The translations under genes and the position numbers were made by a program. This document shows, piece after piece, positions 46,201 through 53,422 of a stretch of DNA of 64,000 nt. Positions within the stretch are counted from its first letter, which is position 1. Each line of letters starts with the position of its first letter. The DNA comes from a bacterium (GTDB lineage Bacteria; Zhuqueibacterota; Zhuqueibacteria; Residuimicrobiales; Residuimicrobiaceae). The DNA is taken from positions 124,001 to 188,000 of the forward strand of contig JAKQNR010000052.1 of NCBI GenBank assembly GCA_029565685.1, written 5' to 3'. The notes under the pieces were generated by a model. The model saw only the letters and a program-made list of their open reading frames with translations. It was not told the origin of the DNA and ran no database searches.

Positions 46201-46769
46201 CCGGCGATCAGATCGCCATCAAGGCCTCTCCGCTCGTGGTCACCGTGGGCGGCGTGGTCAAGTACATCTACACCGAGACCTCCTGGCGCATCAACTTTGC
46301 GCTGCCGCGCGGTGTGGACAATATTTATCAATTGCTTCCGAAACACGGCGATGTGTTCCGGTTTCTCACTCGAAAGCCTTTTGACCGCCACGATGTTTTC
46401 ACCTTCAAAGTCATCGGCGCTGAAGTGCGCCAGGAACTGGTCAAGAGCGCCATGGAAAACATCTACACCGTGCCGGATCCCTATATCGCCGCCAGCACGC
46501 TGGAAAAGCGTCTGGTCAGCCAGGACGTGGGGCGAGGGGATCGGCGCATCGATTTTGTCAATCTGCCGGCTGAGTGCAAAATTTCCATCTTTACCAGCGC
46601 CGGACGATTGGTACGGGAAATCGAACACCATGGACTGGCAGAACAGGGCCGCGAGAGCTGGGACCTGCGCACCAAAGATGGGCTGGAGGTGTCCCACGGC
46701 GTGTATTTTTACCATGTGGATGCACCCAATGTGGGCAGTAAAATCGGCAAGTTGGCCATCATCAAATAA
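43218..46769 (+). CDS. Very large secreted protein with Asp-rich calcium-type repeats and C-terminal sorting-like domain
   Basis: About 1183 residues; an in-frame GTG three bases upstream is an equally possible start. A signal peptide ends near ARISAEEE. Residues about 410-525 are extremely acidic with dockerin/EF-hand-like DxNxNG motifs (DANGNGKWDTED, DDNQNGKLDMET, DPNGSEANGKPDQG), plus an earlier DFNRNGLLDH, all suited to calcium binding. A fibronectin-III-like part (about 640-780: LPVLSTIVGDRKVVLMWD, GRTYYYAVVSVD) follows. The last 90 residues (VPDPYIAAST..., KISIFTSAGRLVREIEH, GVYFYHVDAP, GKLAIIK) match the sorting-domain fold in a divergent form without YPNPFN. It lies between the receptor and the PorV-like gene. 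Enzymatic function not recognised; likely a surface or scaffold protein. Confidence 0.85.
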   Translation: MTNKKMSAMAGLGIALAMVLSLGLPARISAEEEAIKALYRAPAGSEQTSYLSSRTMMPALLKSQATPTGLQRFVRLSKHDGNLIETGWVNQGQLADGYVDNSPGWSMIWPKGSGISYGFLFGFFVGAEVRDAKGNLIHIVSSRFHRSGIKQSADKSHWYDWKPLPRYFNNHHLNSTTYDIGGINEDVGIDGFPNTQDLGEGDGVLQQAEDFNRNGLLDHSMINVSEWGAMTNLRETWPTDWPPQSYEGDSRALTDTLGIGPCSGRWNGEFGYYARADQESYYVMDDREIDQFAYYPFNLPGTDTPDTRPWPNGRRGLGLTVQVRNYQWVARQAEDIMISRYDIINYGKAIAKSVIGMYSDVDVGGTLPMDDSDFDTIDDITYVWDKSGKSSQGLPTGYFGFAFLESPGISDNRKDDDEDGFVDESQWDLIDDDGDWRRWEDANGNGKWDTEDRNFNSVLDEGEDDNQNGKLDMETVWDDVGSDGIGPEDEGYAGPDPNGSEANGKPDQGEPNFGKTDNDEADQIGLTSWYLKDVDNRLAYDEEFWTVELQPGTFAIDEEYTRDVAFSYGSGFIRLEPGKEGRQKYAIACLCGNDLPDILRNKRTMQRIYDSDYNFSKPPRLPVLSTIVGDRKVVLMWDNNSEKSKDPIYGSDFEMYKIYRSTDPQFSDIKTVSDAFGNPLLYKPLAQFDLKDGLTGPHPIPIGGNGSGDGLDLGVAYDMGEDTGLRHSFVDTNLTNGRTYYYAVVSVDKGYAADFFSRGLSDRQNLTPNSPTECTAVIQTNILGQTVFVDRNCAVVVPMEAAAGYMPPQLESGVEHTAGIGTGSIHIEVLIPDSIKRNHEYQLSFRDDGSIEKFDKTFKTGLTNGAILVDVTSGDTLLRAKDKYKSDEFAEKLFHGFKMDIMNHDSIKTDWAGWVKGASNLIGDPRGYDSQCRAVPRDYEVRVLSMGADTSYSAVPGREIRTNYKVYDITDPDHPFEVVFGLSENGDSLKGVLSAGDQIAIKASPLVVTVGGVVKYIYTETSWRINFALPRGVDNIYQLLPKHGDVFRFLTRKPFDRHDVFTFKVIGAEVRQELVKSAMENIYTVPDPYIAASTLEKRLVSQDVGRGDRRIDFVNLPAECKISIFTSAGRLVREIEHHGLAEQGRESWDLRTKDGLEVSHGVYFYHVDAPNVGSKIGKLAIIK

Positions 46770-46815
46770 CGGTTCGAATCCGCGGAGCTTATCCTAGAAT
46801 AGTGTGGAGTTGATC

Positions 46816-47868
46816 ATGTATAGAAAAGCAATCAATCTGGTCTGGGCTGCGATGTTCGCCGTTACCTTGGCGACGGCGCAGGAGAAGAATCAGACCTCTT
46901 CCCAGTTTGTCACCGATGTCGCCGGCGTCGGCACCAGCGCCGCCACGTTTCTGGAGATCGGCGCCGGCGCCCGAGCTATGGCCATGGGCGCCGCCTATGT
47001 GGCCCAGGCTACCGATGCGACGGCTCTGTATTGGAATCCAGCCGGCATCGCTTTTATACCCGGGTTTCAGATCGAATTCATGAACTGCCAGTGGCTGGCG
47101 GAAACGCAATACAATTTTTTCGGCCTCGTGGCGCCCATTCCGGCCATCCGTTCCTCAGTGGGAGTGAGCCTGATCAGTCTGGATTACGGGGAAAACCCGG
47201 TGCGAACCGTGGAACGGCCTGAAGGGACCGGCGAGAAATACGGCGCCCGCGATGTCGCCGTCAGCGTCAGCTATGCTATGGCCTTGACCGACCGTTTTTC
47301 TTTCGGCCTCTCTGGAAAATATATCAATCAACGCATCTGGAGCGAAAGCGGTTCTGCAGTGGCCATGGACGTCGGCGTCTACTACAACACCATGCTCAAG
47401 GGCTTGCGTCTGGGCGCTTCGGTCAGCAATTTCGGTTCCGACATTCAGATGGCCGGCCGCCATCTTACCACCGTGGTGGACCCCGATGAGGCGGTGCAGA
47501 ACTTTGACCGTGTGCCGGTCAACTATAAAGTCGGCAGCTATTCACTGCCGCTGCTGTTTCGGGTGGGATTGGCGTACACCCGCAGTTTGGGCTCTTTGGG
47601 CACAATTACCGTGGCCGGCGACGTCAATCACCCCAGCAATACAACCGAGAGCATCAACCTGGGCGCGGAGTACGGGTTCGCCAACATGTTTTATGTCCGT
47701 GCCGGCTATGAAAACCTGTATGAACGGGATCACCAGAACGGCCTCACTTTCGGCGGCGGCGTGGAATATTTCCGCCGCGGCATGATGGGCTTTCGAGTGG
47801 ACTATTCCTGGGCTGATTGGGGGATCCTGACCAACACTCAGCGCTTTTCCCTGGGTTTGCTTTTTTAA
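46816..47868 (+). CDS. PorV/PorQ-family outer-membrane beta-barrel protein
   Basis: A 350-residue protein. The ATG at 46816 has GTGGAG upstream and opens a signal peptide ending at ATAQEK. The family start is clear: TFLEIGAGARAMAMGAAYVAQATDATALYWNPAGIA, followed by amphipathic strands of a FadL-like 14-strand barrel and a final FSLGLLF with terminal phenylalanine. In Bacteroidota PorV is the type IX shuttle protein that receives cargo with sorting domains; PorQ works with PorU/PorZ. Placement directly between cargo-like genes supports a PorV-like carrier role, by inference. Confidence 0.88.
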   Translation: MYRKAINLVWAAMFAVTLATAQEKNQTSSQFVTDVAGVGTSAATFLEIGAGARAMAMGAAYVAQATDATALYWNPAGIAFIPGFQIEFMNCQWLAETQYNFFGLVAPIPAIRSSVGVSLISLDYGENPVRTVERPEGTGEKYGARDVAVSVSYAMALTDRFSFGLSGKYINQRIWSESGSAVAMDVGVYYNTMLKGLRLGASVSNFGSDIQMAGRHLTTVVDPDEAVQNFDRVPVNYKVGSYSLPLLFRVGLAYTRSLGSLGTITVAGDVNHPSNTTESINLGAEYGFANMFYVRAGYENLYERDHQNGLTFGGGVEYFRRGMMGFRVDYSWADWGILTNTQRFSLGLLF

Positions 47869-48010
47869 CAAATGACGATGCGCACACTGCGGGAAATGCA
47901 TGGCGTCGCTGATTAAAACCGTATTTCACGAAAGGAGGGCCGGGGAATCGTTCAAGGAACTTGTGCGTTGCTATAAATCGTTCGGTTGTTCACCCTTTCA
48001 GGAGGAAGCA

Positions 48011-51000
48011 ATGAAAAGAAGTGCTATCATGCTGGTTGTTTTCATGCTGGCGACCGTTTCATGGCTCTCGGCACAGACGTTTCTGGCGCCGGCTAGCGAA
48101 GTAGAACCCAATAACTTTTTCAAAACCGCGACTCCGATGCCGGAAAATACTCTCATGTTTTCGAGTTTTTCCAGCAACGGGGATGTGGACGTCTACACCA
48201 TGAACATGTCGGTGGACAGCATTTACCACATTTACTCTGATTCCGTAAGCCTGCCGGCCAGCATGCACGTGGAGATCTTTTTCAGCCAGGATACCACCAA
48301 AAACCTGTTTGTCGGCAAACCCGATGGCCGCGCCGGCTGGAGAAATTTCCGCGTCGCCGGCTGGGTGCCCAGGGAATACGGCTCCGGCGTTTACTATCTA
48401 CGCGTCACCCATCCCAACTCGATCACCGCCGAGTACAACGGCTCCTACCGAATCCGCTACATCTCTCAGGGTTTGAGCTATTGGGCCGGGCTGCATGAAC
48501 CGGACAATACCTTCCAAGAATCCTTCAGCCAGTTCCCGTTGCCCATCGACGGCAGCCGTTTTAACGGCATGTTGTACAACATGGACAGTTTTCCGCACGG
48601 CTGGGACGACCGCGATATTTTCTACATGGTCGGCGAGCAGGGCATGCGCTTATGGGTGGAGACCGAACCGGTCCAGGGCTATCCACACACCCGCGATATG
48701 GACAGCGCCATCGATATCTGGGACGGCGACGGCAACACCCGCTTTTTACAGAATGACGATAAAGACAATCAGGAAGAGGATTTCGGCGAGAACAACGTGT
48801 TCTCTTTAGCCGTGATGGACAGTTTGCCCTATAGCGGCTTGTATTATGTGACCATGATCACCTGTTATTCTTCATGGTACGATGGAACCGCCAGCATGAC
48901 CGATGAGGATCCCTCCACCGGCGGCTATATCGCCTATGCCTGGATGGGTGAACGCTCCAAGGAGCGGGAACCCAACGACGTCTCCGACCAGGCAACGCCG
49001 TTGTGCGAGCCGGTCACCGGTTCGCGAGTGGGCCCGACCAACAACTTTCTCATCAACGCGCAGTTCAGCAGCGATGGGGATGTGGACTGGTTCGCCTACA
49101 ATTTGAAAAGCACCAAGATGTATTTTTTCACCACCACTCACAACGGCACCATCGGCGCTAATATAAACCTCGAAGTCTACAATCGCAAGGACATGACCAC
49201 CAACCTGGCCAGCAGCCAGGTGAACGGCCGTTATAACAACGGCAACTTCCGTTTCTGCGGTTTCGTTCCTCCGGAAGACGGCGTCTATCTGTTCAAGCTG
49301 ACCCCCTCGGCCGGAACGGTCACCGGCGCCTTTACCGGCGAATACCAGCTGCGCATGGGCTGGGCGACGCCGCGCACGACCAACCGCCTCAACGAACCGG
49401 CCAACAATACCCAGAGCGGCGCCGTGGCCGTGGCTTTCGACTCCAGTAAAACCATCGGTTCCATCTATCCGGCCGGCGACGAAGACTGGTATAAATTCGA
49501 AGGCAAGGCCGGCGATATCATCGATGTCGAGCTTTTCAGCGCGCTGGATGTCGAAGGCAAAAAGTGGGCGCGGGATCTGGATACGGTGCTGGAGCTCTAT
49601 GATCCGAGCGGCAATAAAATGGAAAACGACGATTATCGTCCAGGTCCGGAGCGTCATCCCGGCAACGTTTTCTCCGCTATCAAGAACTATGTGCTGCAGG
49701 GCAGCGGCACCGTGTACATCAAAGTGGCTTGCGGCTATACCGATCCGAGTCACAAAGGCAACAACCCGGTCGGTTTGTATCGCATGGTGGTTTATTCCAG
49801 CGCCGCTTCTCCGGCTTTCAAAGAGAAAGAAAAGAACGACGTGGTGGCTATGGCCATGCTGTTGCCCGAAGGCAAAGAGGTGGAAGCCACTTTCTCCAGC
49901 GCCGGCGATGTCGACTGGTACAAGATGGAACTGCAGGCCGGGCGCATGTACTTTATCAACACCACCAACAGCGAACTGGCTGCCAACATCCATGCCGAGT
50001 TTTTCGCTGAAGCCGATACGGCCGCCAACGTACTCGATGCAAGTGTGGACGGCCGCTACAACAACAAGAATTTCCGCATCTCGGGATTCCTGCCGCCGGC
50101 CAGCGGCGTCTATTACTTGAAATTGACCTGTCCGACCCCGGGCGCCGGCACCTATGTGCTGCGCATGCGCAGCAGCGACGTGGCGGAAGTCGGCTCCTTC
50201 CATGAACCGGACAATTCCATCGCCGAAGCGGACGCGCTGGGCGACTATCCGGTCGACGGCGTAACGGTCAAGAGCGCTTTCTACAATCCAGCGGATCCCA
50301 AGGGTTACAACGACATCGATATCTATCGATTCAATCTGACCAAGGGACAGGTCTTTGAGGCTAAATTGACGCCGGTGGGCGGACCGACCTGGCATCGGGA
50401 CACCGATTCTTACATCTTCCTCACCAACGCCAACGGCGATACGCTGGCCGACAACGATGACGATTCCGGAACCACTCTCTCCAAAGTCGCCATCGAAGTG
50501 CCGGCGGACGGCGTCTACTATGTTCTCGTGGCCGCCTGCTACTCCACTCAGCTGAACGATCCGGCCAATGACAGAAACCCGGGCACCGGCGATTATCTGC
50601 TCACGTTCAGCGGTTCGGTGAGCGAATCGGAACCGAACAACTCTGCCGAGCAGGCGAACCTCATTCCGATTTCCAACAGCAGTCTGGTGGAAGCCCGATT
50701 CGCCCCCAACGATGTTGAGGATTGGTTCAAGGTGAATCTGGAACACGGCCGTTTCTACTATTTCAACTCGGCGGATTCCAAGGTTGCGGAAAACATCACC
50801 CTCGAGGTCTATAAAGAGGCTGACCCGAAAGAAAATATCATCGACAGCAGCCCCATGGGCCGTTACAGCAGCAAGGATTTCCGCCTCAGCGGCTTCAATC
50901 CGCCTGAGACGGGCACCTATTTGCTCAGACTCACCGTGCCCGTCGGCGCCATCAATGACCAAAACATCGGCACCTACAAACTGCACGCCGCCGGCGGCGA

Positions 51001-51784
51001 ACTGATCTCCGAAGTCGCGGCACTGCACGAACCCGATAACACCCTGCAGCAGGCCAATAGCGTCGCCAAGTTGGCCACTGACGGCAAGCCGGTCAAAGTG
51101 GCTTTTGACAGCAACGCCGATCTGGACATTTTCGCCATCGACGGCATTGCCGGCCAGACTCTGACCGTAACGCTGTCGCCCGGAACCGGTCCGCGCTGGA
51201 TCCGTGAATTGGATACCGGCATGCGTCTGCTGACGGCGGACAGCACCGTGCTGGACGATAGCGACGATTACGACGACTGGTACGAAATTAACTATTACAT
51301 GGGCGATATCAGCTGCACCTATTCCCAGGTTAAGAGCGTCTCTCTGCCCTACACCGGCACCTATTACGTCGTCGCCATGCCCTACTATGGCCTGGCGTAT
51401 CAGGGCGGCAGCACCTCCTTCGGCAACAACGCCACCGGAAGCTATCACATTTCCGCGACTATGATGATGCCGACCGGAGTGGAAACTCAGACGGAGATGC
51501 CGCAAGAGTTCGCGTTGGATCAGAACTACCCCAATCCGTTCAATCCGACGACCACCATTCAGTACCGTCTGAAAGAAAATGTGCATGTCAATGTGTCCAT
51601 TTACAACATCCGCGGCCAGTTGATCGCCACGTTGGTGGACCGCATTCAGACCGCCGGCAGCTATTCGGTGCGTTGGAATGCGCTGGATCAGTTCGGTCAA
51701 CGGGTGGCCAGCGGCATGTATCTCTATCGCATTCAAGCTGGCGATAAATTCATTCAAACTAAAAAATTGCTTCTGATGAAGTAA
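48011..51784 (+). CDS. Giant secreted protein of eight PPC-like modules with YPNPFN sorting domain
   Basis: A 1257-residue protein starting at the ATG at 48011 with a perfect AGGAGGAA site; the frame is open further upstream but without one. A signal peptide ends near WLSAQ. Eight bacterial pre-peptidase C-terminal-like modules begin at about residues 30, 160, 316, 459, 604, 730, 871 and 1005, each marked by an E-P-N/D-N motif and a DVDWY/F-type strand. They alternate between two types, giving four A-B pairs: A modules carry G-R-Y-N-N-x-N-F-R and B modules carry W..D.D.....L...G..L..ND. The tail (from about 1160) has FALDQNYPNPFNPTTTIQY and ends TKKLLLMK, a type A sorting domain. No catalytic domain is visible. 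Likely a calcium-binding, adhesive or spacer surface protein. Confidence 0.9.
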   Translation: MKRSAIMLVVFMLATVSWLSAQTFLAPASEVEPNNFFKTATPMPENTLMFSSFSSNGDVDVYTMNMSVDSIYHIYSDSVSLPASMHVEIFFSQDTTKNLFVGKPDGRAGWRNFRVAGWVPREYGSGVYYLRVTHPNSITAEYNGSYRIRYISQGLSYWAGLHEPDNTFQESFSQFPLPIDGSRFNGMLYNMDSFPHGWDDRDIFYMVGEQGMRLWVETEPVQGYPHTRDMDSAIDIWDGDGNTRFLQNDDKDNQEEDFGENNVFSLAVMDSLPYSGLYYVTMITCYSSWYDGTASMTDEDPSTGGYIAYAWMGERSKEREPNDVSDQATPLCEPVTGSRVGPTNNFLINAQFSSDGDVDWFAYNLKSTKMYFFTTTHNGTIGANINLEVYNRKDMTTNLASSQVNGRYNNGNFRFCGFVPPEDGVYLFKLTPSAGTVTGAFTGEYQLRMGWATPRTTNRLNEPANNTQSGAVAVAFDSSKTIGSIYPAGDEDWYKFEGKAGDIIDVELFSALDVEGKKWARDLDTVLELYDPSGNKMENDDYRPGPERHPGNVFSAIKNYVLQGSGTVYIKVACGYTDPSHKGNNPVGLYRMVVYSSAASPAFKEKEKNDVVAMAMLLPEGKEVEATFSSAGDVDWYKMELQAGRMYFINTTNSELAANIHAEFFAEADTAANVLDASVDGRYNNKNFRISGFLPPASGVYYLKLTCPTPGAGTYVLRMRSSDVAEVGSFHEPDNSIAEADALGDYPVDGVTVKSAFYNPADPKGYNDIDIYRFNLTKGQVFEAKLTPVGGPTWHRDTDSYIFLTNANGDTLADNDDDSGTTLSKVAIEVPADGVYYVLVAACYSTQLNDPANDRNPGTGDYLLTFSGSVSESEPNNSAEQANLIPISNSSLVEARFAPNDVEDWFKVNLEHGRFYYFNSADSKVAENITLEVYKEADPKENIIDSSPMGRYSSKDFRLSGFNPPETGTYLLRLTVPVGAINDQNIGTYKLHAAGGELISEVAALHEPDNTLQQANSVAKLATDGKPVKVAFDSNADLDIFAIDGIAGQTLTVTLSPGTGPRWIRELDTGMRLLTADSTVLDDSDDYDDWYEINYYMGDISCTYSQVKSVSLPYTGTYYVVAMPYYGLAYQGGSTSFGNNATGSYHISATMMMPTGVETQTEMPQEFALDQNYPNPFNPTTTIQYRLKENVHVNVSIYNIRGQLIATLVDRIQTAGSYSVRWNALDQFGQRVASGMYLYRIQAGDKFIQTKKLLLMK

Positions 51785-51797
51785 CCGTTGGAATGCT

Positions 51798-51827
51798 CAA
51801 GCCTCAGGAAGCGATTCCTGAGGCTTG
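51798..51827 (+). terminator. Perfect hairpin after the PPC-repeat protein gene
   Basis: CAAGCCTCAGGAA and TTCCTGAGGCTTG form a 13-base perfect stem with the four-base loop GCGA, followed by ATTATTTAA. It sits between the stop at 51784 and the next gene's ribosome site, so it may attenuate rather than fully stop transcription. Confidence 0.75.
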
Positions 51828-51848
51828 ATTATTTAAGGACCTTACGCT

Positions 51849-53393
51849 TTGAAAAAAATCGTGTTGCTCCTGGGCGCCGTTTTTTTACTTTTCGTCGCCT
51901 GCGGAAGACGGGCGCCGCGGTCCCCTGTGCTGGCTGAGATAGGCGATCGAAAGATCACGGTGGAGGACTTTCGCCGCAATTATGAATTCGGCTTATCCCA
52001 TCTCAAAACCGGTCCGGACCGTAAGCGAACCTATCTGAACTATATGATCAACGAGGCGATCCTCGCCCAGCAGGGCTACAAGCTGGGGTTGCAGAACTCG
52101 GAACGAGTCCGCCGCCTGGAGCAGGACTTGATGGACGAGCTGCTGGTGGAGGCCTGGTTTGATCACGAGGTTGCCAGCAAGATCACAGTGACGCCGCAGG
52201 AGATTCGCGACGCCATCACCAAGGCCAAGGTGAGCTGGAAACTTCGCTACTGGTACGAACCCAACGTCGAGTTCGCAGGCCGCGTTCATCAGGCCATGTT
52301 GGAGCGCGGCTATACTTCGGTGGTGGATGAGATATTGCGCAGCAACCCGGAAGTGCAGATGCAGCCCAAAGATTTTGAAACCGGCTATCTCACCTATCTG
52401 GACGTCTCGGATGAATTGCTCGCCGCCATTCAGGATCTGCCCATGGGTGAAATCTCCCAACCGGTTGAGATGGAGGGGGGCTTTTTCATCTTTCAGGTGC
52501 TGGACATCCGCCGTCAAGGGATCACCGAATATGAATACCAGGAACGGGCTGAGAGTTACCGGCAGATCCTGTATTACCGGAAATTGAACAAAGCCGCTGC
52601 CGCCTATACCGCCCAATTCATGACCCCTAAGAACGTCACCACCAAAGGCGAGCCGTTTCGACTGCTCGCCGACGCCCTGCAGGCCTGGGCTGCGCAAAAA
52701 CAGGAAGGCCCCCGGGATTTCCTCAAGGCCGTGCGCACCGCTCAGCCCGAGGATGGAAAGCTGTACGAGCTGGGGCAACGGCTCGGAACGACGCTGGTCA
52801 CCTTTGAGGGCGGCGCTTGGACCGTAGAGGATTATCTCAAACACCTCAATCCCGGAGTGCTCAAGAGACATTTTGCCGACCGTTCTCAACTGCGCAATGC
52901 CCTGAATAATGAAATAGCGATCGCTGTTCGTGATCATTTCTTTACCGAAGCGGCGCGTAAGAAAAAACTGGACCGGTTGCCCTCGGTGCAGAGTGAGTTG
53001 ACCGCTTGGCGCAACAAGTGGGTGTTTGAGGAGTGCCGCCGGTATTATGGTCAAAACGTGCAAGCGGTGGATGATCAAGCGGCGGCTGACTTTTTCAACG
53101 CCCATCTCGCACAGTACAGAATGAGGCCGGATGACCAACCGCTTCTGGCGCAAAACCTCGAGCGGGCCCGCCGCGACGCCTATCACCACCAAATGCTCCG
53201 CCGTCTTGACCAGGTGATCGATTCTCTCCAGGTTGCCTTTCCGGTCGTGGTCCATCAGGACGTGCTGGATACGATTAAAACAGTCGAATTCGAAAAATCG
53301 CGCTGGGCCAGCATGCAGGTCTACAAACGCAGCAGCAACCGTCTGGCGGTGCCGATCGTGGATCCCGGATGGGGAGCCTTCATCAAACAGTAA
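51849..53393 (+). CDS. SurA-like periplasmic chaperone lipoprotein with degenerate parvulin domain
   Basis: A 514-residue protein starting at TTG, supported by AAGGA nine bases upstream and by a textbook lipoprotein leader (MKKIVLLLGAVFLLFVACG). The start of the mature part (VLAEIGDRKITVEDFRRNYE) and following helices match SurA/PpiD chaperone domains. A parvulin-like segment at about 135-225 keeps the C-terminal half (FETGYLTYLDVSDELLAAIQDLPMGEISQPVEMEGGFFIFQVLD), but the usual first strand with the conserved histidine is not evident, so isomerase activity is doubtful. A second helical part with MQKxx-free chaperone-like character follows. Lying between two giant secreted proteins, it is a good candidate for their dedicated chaperone (inference). 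Confidence 0.82.
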   Translation: MKKIVLLLGAVFLLFVACGRRAPRSPVLAEIGDRKITVEDFRRNYEFGLSHLKTGPDRKRTYLNYMINEAILAQQGYKLGLQNSERVRRLEQDLMDELLVEAWFDHEVASKITVTPQEIRDAITKAKVSWKLRYWYEPNVEFAGRVHQAMLERGYTSVVDEILRSNPEVQMQPKDFETGYLTYLDVSDELLAAIQDLPMGEISQPVEMEGGFFIFQVLDIRRQGITEYEYQERAESYRQILYYRKLNKAAAAYTAQFMTPKNVTTKGEPFRLLADALQAWAAQKQEGPRDFLKAVRTAQPEDGKLYELGQRLGTTLVTFEGGAWTVEDYLKHLNPGVLKRHFADRSQLRNALNNEIAIAVRDHFFTEAARKKKLDRLPSVQSELTAWRNKWVFEECRRYYGQNVQAVDDQAAADFFNAHLAQYRMRPDDQPLLAQNLERARRDAYHHQMLRRLDQVIDSLQVAFPVVVHQDVLDTIKTVEFEKSRWASMQVYKRSSNRLAVPIVDPGWGAFIKQ

Positions 53394-53422
53394 ACCAGTA
53401 ATGATCTCATGGAAACGGAACG

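Noticed and set aside
45147..46715. 522-codon open frame on the minus strand
   Set aside because: Antisense shadow of the Asp-rich secreted protein; no ribosome site or known domain.
48872..51757. 961-codon open frame on the minus strand
   Set aside because: It lies wholly antisense to the PPC-repeat gene, which has signal peptide, ribosome site, recognisable domains and sorting tail. The antisense frame is a by-product of GC-rich codon use and repeats.
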